Shown here: positions 49,388-53,469 of the stretch, one piece after another
Position numbering within the stretch: position 1 is the stretch's first letter
How the letters are laid out: each line of letters opens with the position of its first letter
Translations under genes and position numbers: made by a program
Notes under the pieces: model-generated
What the model was told of the DNA's origin: nothing
The model's database searches: none
Seen by the model: only the letters and a program-made list of their open reading frames with translations
DNA from: Nonomuraea sp. SBT364
GTDB taxonomy: Bacteria > Actinomycetota > Actinomycetes > Streptosporangiales > Streptosporangiaceae
DNA: 53,469 nucleotides
Reading direction: 5' to 3'
Assembly (NCBI RefSeq): GCF_001083785.1
Contig: NZ_LAVL01000049.1
Location: forward strand, 1 to 53,469

Positions 49388-50425
49388 ATGCGAGCGGTTG
49401 CCTTTGACGTCTTCGGTGGAGAGCTCGACGTGCGCGAGCTGCCCGACCCCGCCCCCGCCCCGCACGGGGCGGTGATCAGGGTCGAGGCCACCGGCCTGTG
49501 CCGCAGCGACTGGCACGGCTGGCAGGGGCACGACCCCGACATCCGGGTCCTGCCGCACGTGCCGGGCCACGAACTGGCGGGCGTGGTGGAGGCCGTCGGC
49601 TCCGAGGTGCGCGACTGGCGGCCCGGCGCGCGCGTCACGGTCCCGTTCGTGTGCGCCTGCGGATCCTGTACGGCCTGCGCGACCGGCGAGCAGCAGGTGT
49701 GCGAGCGGCAGACGCAGCCCGGCTTCACCCACTGGGGCTCCTACGCGGAGCTCGTGGCGATCGACCACGCGGACGTCAACCTGATCGCGATCCCGGAGGA
49801 GATGGCCGCGGTGACCGCCGCCGGGCTGGGCTGCCGGTTCGCCACCTCCTTCCGCGCCGTGGCGCAGGTGGGCCGGGTGCGGCCGGGCGAGTGGGTGGCG
49901 GTGCACGGCTGCGGCGGCGTCGGGCTGTCCGCCGTCATGATCGCCACGGCGGCGGGGGCGCGGGTGGTGGCCGTCGACATCAGCACCGACGCGCTGCACC
50001 TGGCCGAGCAGGCGGGCGCCACGCACTTCGTCGACGGCTCGGCGGGCGACGCCGCCGCCCAGGTCAGGGAGCTGACCCGGGGCGGCGCGCACGTGTCGCT
50101 GGACGCGCTGGGCAGCCCGCAGACGTGCGCGGCCTCGGTCGAGAGCCTGCGCAGGCGTGGCCGTCACGTGCAGGTCGGGCTGCTGCCGGGCGGCCCGACG
50201 CCGGTGCCGATGGACCGGGTGATCGCCCTGGAGCTGAGCCTGCTGGGCAGTCACGGGATGGCGGCGCACGCCTATCCGCCGATGCTGGAGATGATCAGGG
50301 CCGGGCTCCTGCATCCCGACCAGCTCATCACGCGGACGATCGGGCTGGCCGACGCGGGCAAGGCCCTGGCCTCGCTGGGCTCGGTCCCCGGCGTCACGAT
50401 GATCACACCAGGATTCCCGATCTGA
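49388..50425 (+). CDS. zinc-dependent alcohol dehydrogenase
   Basis: A 345-residue medium-chain dehydrogenase. Catalytic zinc ligands are in TGLCRSDWHGWQGH and PHVPGHELAGVV (Cys and His-Glu). The four structural-zinc cysteines are in CACGSCTACATGEQQVC. The Rossmann motif is VHGCGGVGLSAVMIATAAGA. It belongs to the threonine/alcohol dehydrogenase-like branch; the substrate is not determinable and there is no pathway context. It lies directly behind the XRE regulator gene. Confidence 0.93.
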   Translation: MRAVAFDVFGGELDVRELPDPAPAPHGAVIRVEATGLCRSDWHGWQGHDPDIRVLPHVPGHELAGVVEAVGSEVRDWRPGARVTVPFVCACGSCTACATGEQQVCERQTQPGFTHWGSYAELVAIDHADVNLIAIPEEMAAVTAAGLGCRFATSFRAVAQVGRVRPGEWVAVHGCGGVGLSAVMIATAAGARVVAVDISTDALHLAEQAGATHFVDGSAGDAAAQVRELTRGGAHVSLDALGSPQTCAASVESLRRRGRHVQVGLLPGGPTPVPMDRVIALELSLLGSHGMAAHAYPPMLEMIRAGLLHPDQLITRTIGLADAGKALASLGSVPGVTMITPGFPI

Positions 50426-50506
50426 CTTGGCCGCTTTTCGAAGCGGCGCGGGTGGGTAAAGATGAGGAGCGCCTGTGTGATCGCCCGCCTGACCACGAGG
50501 AACTTG

Positions 50507-51112
50507 ATGATCCGGACCTTGCTGGCCGAGGACATGCATCTCGTCAGGGGGGCGATCGTCGCCCTGCTCGCCTACGAGGAGGACATCGAGATCGTCGCGG
50601 AGGTGGACCGGGGTGACCGGATCCTCTCCACGGCGATCTCCTGCAAGCCCGACGTGGCCGTGCTCGACATCGCCCTGCCCGGCCTGGACGGCCTGTCGGC
50701 CGCAGGGCAGCTGCACCGGGAGATGCCCGAGGTCGGGGTGCTGATCCTGACCGGGGTGGGCACGCCGGGCCTGCTGAAGCGCGGGCTGGACGTGCACGTG
50801 CGCGGCTTCATGGCCAAGGACGCGCCGCCCGGCCGGCTCGGCGACGCCATCCGGCGGGTGGCCGCCGGGGAACGGGTGATCGACTCGGAGCTGGCGATCG
50901 CCGCGATGAGCCCGCCGGACGCGCCGCTCACCCAGCGGGAGCTGGACGTGATCGGCGCGGCCGCCGAGGGCGCCTCGGTGACCGAGATCGCCGCGTCACT
51001 GTTCCTGGCGGAGGGCACCGTCCGCAACTACCTGCACCGCAGCACGTCCAAGCTGGGCGCCCGCAGCCGCATCGACGCCATCCGCATCGCCCGCGAGGCC
51101 GGGTGGATCTGA
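50507..51112 (+). CDS. orphan NarL/LuxR-type response regulator
   Basis: A 201-residue two-domain regulator. In the receiver, acidic residues are near the N-terminus (LLAEDMHLVRGA), the phosphoacceptor is Asp54 in KPDVAVLDIALPG, and a late Lys is in VRGFMAKDAPP. The LuxR/GerE helix-turn-helix is PLTQRELDVIGAAAEGASVT and SLFLAEGTVRNYLHRSTSKL. It resembles the DesR-like group. No histidine kinase is adjacent, so its partner lies elsewhere. ATG 50507 is preferred over an in-frame ATG 45 bases upstream because GAGGA lies seven bases before it. Its 3' end overlaps the convergent peptidase gene by about 117 bases. Confidence 0.92.
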   Translation: MIRTLLAEDMHLVRGAIVALLAYEEDIEIVAEVDRGDRILSTAISCKPDVAVLDIALPGLDGLSAAGQLHREMPEVGVLILTGVGTPGLLKRGLDVHVRGFMAKDAPPGRLGDAIRRVAAGERVIDSELAIAAMSPPDAPLTQRELDVIGAAAEGASVTEIAASLFLAEGTVRNYLHRSTSKLGARSRIDAIRIAREAGWI

Positions 51113-53077
51113 CGCGGTGTGCTCGGCCAGGAAGGCCAGCGCGTCGGCCGCGAGCGCGATGGACCGGCTCACCGCCCGCGCGCCGTGTCCGACGTCCGGC
51201 TCGTGGCGCAGCAGGATCGGCCGGTCGCCGGAGGTGGCCTGCTGCATCGCCGCGCACATCTTGCGGGCGTGCATCGGGTCGACCCGCGTGTCGGCGGCCG
51301 AGACGGTGAACAGCGTCGCCGGGTAGTCCACGCCCTTCCTGACCCGGTGGTAGGGCGAGTAGGCGAGCAGCCACGGCAGTTGAGCGGGGTCGTCCGCGCT
51401 GCCGTACTCGCCGGTCCAGGAGGGGCCGAGGCCGGTGCGGTGGTAGCGGATCATGTCGAGCAGGCCGGCCGAGCACACGGCGGCGGCGAACAGGTCCGGC
51501 CGCTGGGTGACGGCCGCCCCGACGAGCAGGCCGCCGTTCGACTCGCCCCAGACGGCCAGCCGGTCGGGGGTGGTCCAGCCGTCGGCGATGAGCTTCTCGG
51601 CGGCGGCGGTGAAGTCGTCGAACACGTTCTGCTTGCGATCGAGCATGCCGTCGCGGTGCCAGGACTCGCCCTCCTCGCCGCCGCCGCGCAGCCCGGCGAC
51701 GGCCAGCACGCCGCCGGCCTCCACCCAGGCGAGCGAGTCGCTGGCGTAGCCGGGCAGCAGGGGGATGCCGAAGCCGCCGTACCCGGTCAGGATCGCCGGC
51801 CGGGGGCCGCCGTCGGACGGGCGTGCCACGACGAGCATCCGCACCCGGGTGCCGTCGGCGGAGGTGTACTCCAGACGCCGGCTCTCCACGTCCGGCGGCG
51901 GCACGTGCCCCGGCGGGGTCGCCCACAGGGTGGTGCTGCCCTCGCGCGCGTCGTACCGCCAGACCTGCGGCGGGGTGACGGCGTCGGTGTAGCTGAACCA
52001 GGCCTCGTGCCCGCCGCCGGGCCGGGAGGTGAGCGGGCCGATGGAGCCGAGGCCGGGCAGTGGCACCGGGCCCAGCCGCTCGCCCGTCGCCGCGTCGTAC
52101 AGGCCGATCTCGCCGACGGCGTGCCGGGTCGCCGACACCAGCAGCCTGCCGCCGTCCAGGACGGTGAACGAGCCGAGCACCGCCTCCGGGTCCTCCGCGA
52201 CCAGGTCGCGCCACCGCTCCGGCGTCTCGGGGTCCGCCACGCACAGCCTGCGGCGTGGCGCGTCCCGGTCGGTGAGCAGGTACAGCCGGCCGTCCGGGCC
52301 GACGGCCGCCGCCGTGCGGGCCCGCACGCCTTCCTGCACCGGGCGCGGCTCCCCGCCGCGCGCCAGGTCGGCGAGCCAGACGTCGTGGTACGAGGTGCCC
52401 GCGGAGATGAGCAGCCAGCGGCCGTCGGGGCTGATCGTCAGCCCGTAGGAGACCGGGCCGCGCTCGAACACCGGCACGTCCTCGCGAGTGCCGATCCGGT
52501 GCAGGTAGACGCCCTGGTGGAAGCGTACGTAGTAGAAGGCGTCGCCGCCGGGCAGCCAGGCCACCGGCGAGTAGCGGCAGCCGCCGATCGGGCCGTCGAC
52601 CGGCTTCCCCGTGCCGACGTCGCCGACGTACAGGTCGGCGCGCTCGTCGCCGCTGCGGGAGAGCTGGTAGGCGAGCAGGCGGCCGGACGGGTCGGGCTGC
52701 CAGTCGTCGAGCGTGGTCAGGCCGGTGGGGTCGAGCTCCATCGGGTCGAGGACCGGCCGGTCGTCGCAGTACAGCACCGGGTGCTCCTGGCCGGCGGCCT
52801 GCCGCAGGTCGAAGCGCCGGCCGCCGCGCCACACCGGGGCGGTGACCATGCCGGTGCGGCTGAGCTCGGTCAGGCGGGCCAGGAAGCGCTCGCGCAGCGG
52901 CGGCCGGGCGGCGCGCCACAGCGTCTCCTGCTCGGCCAGCCACTCGCGGGTGGCCGGGCTGTCCGGGTCCTCCAGCCAGCGGTAGGGGTCGCTGACGGGG
53001 TGGCCGTGCAGGTTCTCGACCAGGGGCAGGGTGAACGTTTCAGGGTATTTCATGGTTTTCTTCATGACTTTTTTCAT
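50996..53077 (-). CDS. prolyl oligopeptidase family serine peptidase
   Basis: A 693-residue S9-type peptidase. The N-terminus MKKVMKKTMKYPETFTLP runs into the DPYRWLED motif and then a propeller domain (about residues 80-400). The alpha/beta hydrolase domain has the triad Ser513 (WGESNGGLLVG), Asp596 (SAADTRVDPMH) and His631 (DVGHGAR). It hydrolyses peptides after proline in the cytoplasm. The catalytic fold ends near residue 655; the last 38 residues (SDPPGLAGDADGVDAAAGA...) read through the opposite strand of the response-regulator gene. Three in-frame ATGs occur in the first nine codons, with an A6 run between the first two. The first ATG overlaps the stop of the upstream ABC exporter (ATGA). 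Confidence 0.93.
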   Translation of the reverse strand: MKKVMKKTMKYPETFTLPLVENLHGHPVSDPYRWLEDPDSPATREWLAEQETLWRAARPPLRERFLARLTELSRTGMVTAPVWRGGRRFDLRQAAGQEHPVLYCDDRPVLDPMELDPTGLTTLDDWQPDPSGRLLAYQLSRSGDERADLYVGDVGTGKPVDGPIGGCRYSPVAWLPGGDAFYYVRFHQGVYLHRIGTREDVPVFERGPVSYGLTISPDGRWLLISAGTSYHDVWLADLARGGEPRPVQEGVRARTAAAVGPDGRLYLLTDRDAPRRRLCVADPETPERWRDLVAEDPEAVLGSFTVLDGGRLLVSATRHAVGEIGLYDAATGERLGPVPLPGLGSIGPLTSRPGGGHEAWFSYTDAVTPPQVWRYDAREGSTTLWATPPGHVPPPDVESRRLEYTSADGTRVRMLVVARPSDGGPRPAILTGYGGFGIPLLPGYASDSLAWVEAGGVLAVAGLRGGGEEGESWHRDGMLDRKQNVFDDFTAAAEKLIADGWTTPDRLAVWGESNGGLLVGAAVTQRPDLFAAAVCSAGLLDMIRYHRTGLGPSWTGEYGSADDPAQLPWLLAYSPYHRVRKGVDYPATLFTVSAADTRVDPMHARKMCAAMQQATSGDRPILLRHEPDVGHGARAVSRSIALAADALAFLAEHTASDPPGLAGDADGVDAAAGAQLGRAAVQVVADGALRQEQ

Positions 53078-53469
53078 GACACGGTCTCCGGTTCCCAGTG
53101 TCCGGCCAGGTCGGCGTACAGCGGTGAGGCGGCCACCAGTTCCTCGTGGCCGCCGACGAGCGCGCGGCCGCCGTCCAGCAGCAGGATCCGCCGGGCGCGC
53201 AACGCCGAGGTGAGCCGGTGCGCGACCACTACGAGCGTTCCGCCCCGCCGCACGAACGCCCGCTCCACCCGCGCCTCGGCGGCCGGGTCCAGGTGGCACG
53301 TCGCCTCGTCCAGGATCACCAGCCGCGCCGGCGACACATAGGCCCGCACCAGAGCGACGAGCTGCCGCTGCCCCGCCGACAGCGCCCCGGGATCCACCTG
53401 CGCCCCGTAGCCGCCGGCCGCCTCCACCAGCCCCCGCGCCCCCAGCTCGGTCACGGCTCGATCCAGGAC
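53074..53469 (-). CDS. ABC transporter ATPase, N-terminal part beyond window
   Basis: The last ~131 codons of an ABC exporter, 5' end beyond the right edge. It contains the signature loop LSAGQRQLVALVRAY (LSxGQ), Walker B LVILDEATCHLDP with the catalytic Glu, the D-loop, and the H-loop His in VVVAHRLTSALRA, then ILLLDGGRALVGGHEELVAA and the closing LYADLAGHWE. The ending is typical of fused membrane-ATPase half transporters (ABCB/C-like); cargo unknown. Its stop overlaps the peptidase start by four bases, so the two are translationally coupled. Confidence 0.9.
   Translation of the reverse strand, partial: VLDRAVTELGARGLVEAAGGYGAQVDPGALSAGQRQLVALVRAYVSPARLVILDEATCHLDPAAEARVERAFVRRGGTLVVVAHRLTSALRARRILLLDGGRALVGGHEELVAASPLYADLAGHWEPETVS

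Overview
The window is very GC-rich (about 70% or more), with G/C-ending codons and many GTG starts. Gene content points to a filamentous actinobacterium, most likely a Streptosporangiales relative such as Nonomuraea or Streptosporangium. Supporting genes are an F420-type nitroreductase, the actinobacterial GT4 glycogen synthase beside glgC, a DUF574 methyltransferase, a cobalamin-riboswitch-controlled class Ia ribonucleotide reductase and a stand-alone LigD polymerase. This placement is inferred from gene content, not measured. The window looks like ordinary chromosome. There is no prophage, no CRISPR array and no complete mobile element, only one worn IS5-type transposase tail.

Layout. 1-8.4 kb: a large TPR-type protein running off the left edge, an F420 nitroreductase-like enzyme, an Nramp-like transporter, divergent glycogen synthase and glgC, two small proteins (one secreted and Asp/His-rich), and a tRNA with a leucine anticodon but a class I shape. 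8.4-12.1 kb: a decayed MMPL transporter, a DsbA-like/CcdA thiol-redox pair and an MscS channel. 12.1-19.6 kb: nrdB and nrdA behind a B12 riboswitch, a TctC-like lipoprotein, a DUF574 methyltransferase, and glmS with a small partner gene. 19.6-24 kb: a secreted amidase, a cluster of four tRNAs (Gly-Cys-Gly-Val) and small conserved proteins. 24-27 kb: pobA with a divergent IclR regulator, then an NmrA-like SDR. 27-31.6 kb: a 1,111-residue HEAT-type solenoid protein facing a LigD polymerase-domain protein. 31.7-37 kb: a small C-terminal-type remnant, a crotonase, a carotenoid oxygenase, and an epoxide hydrolase divergent from a WYL regulator. 37-42.7 kb: hydrolase, secreted nuclease-like protein, IS5 remnant, an ADP-ribosylglycohydrolase-like protein lacking its metal-binding aspartates, and a divergent DUF5997 / LysR-sensor pair. 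42.7-53.5 kb: an AidB-like acyl-CoA dehydrogenase divergent from a frameshifted PaaX regulator, an SDR, a GCS2-type ligase, an XRE regulator, a zinc alcohol dehydrogenase, an orphan LuxR response regulator, a prolyl oligopeptidase, and an ABC exporter running off the right edge.

How they work together. Several modules are a regulator facing its likely target across a short gap that holds a visible inverted or direct repeat: IclR/pobA, WYL/epoxide hydrolase, PaaX/acyl-CoA dehydrogenase, and a 22-bp palindrome upstream of the glmS-linked gene. nrdAB carries a cobalamin aptamer whose downstream leader can fold a helix over the nrdA ribosome binding site, and NrdA lacks the ATP-cone. Expression control by B12 therefore appears to replace or supplement allosteric activity control. 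The most unusual items are the short-variable-loop tRNA with a CAG anticodon, the catalytically stripped ADP-ribosylglycohydrolase homologue, the HTH-less LysR sensor with a Gly/Lys repeat tail, and the Asp/His/Trp-rich secreted peptide.
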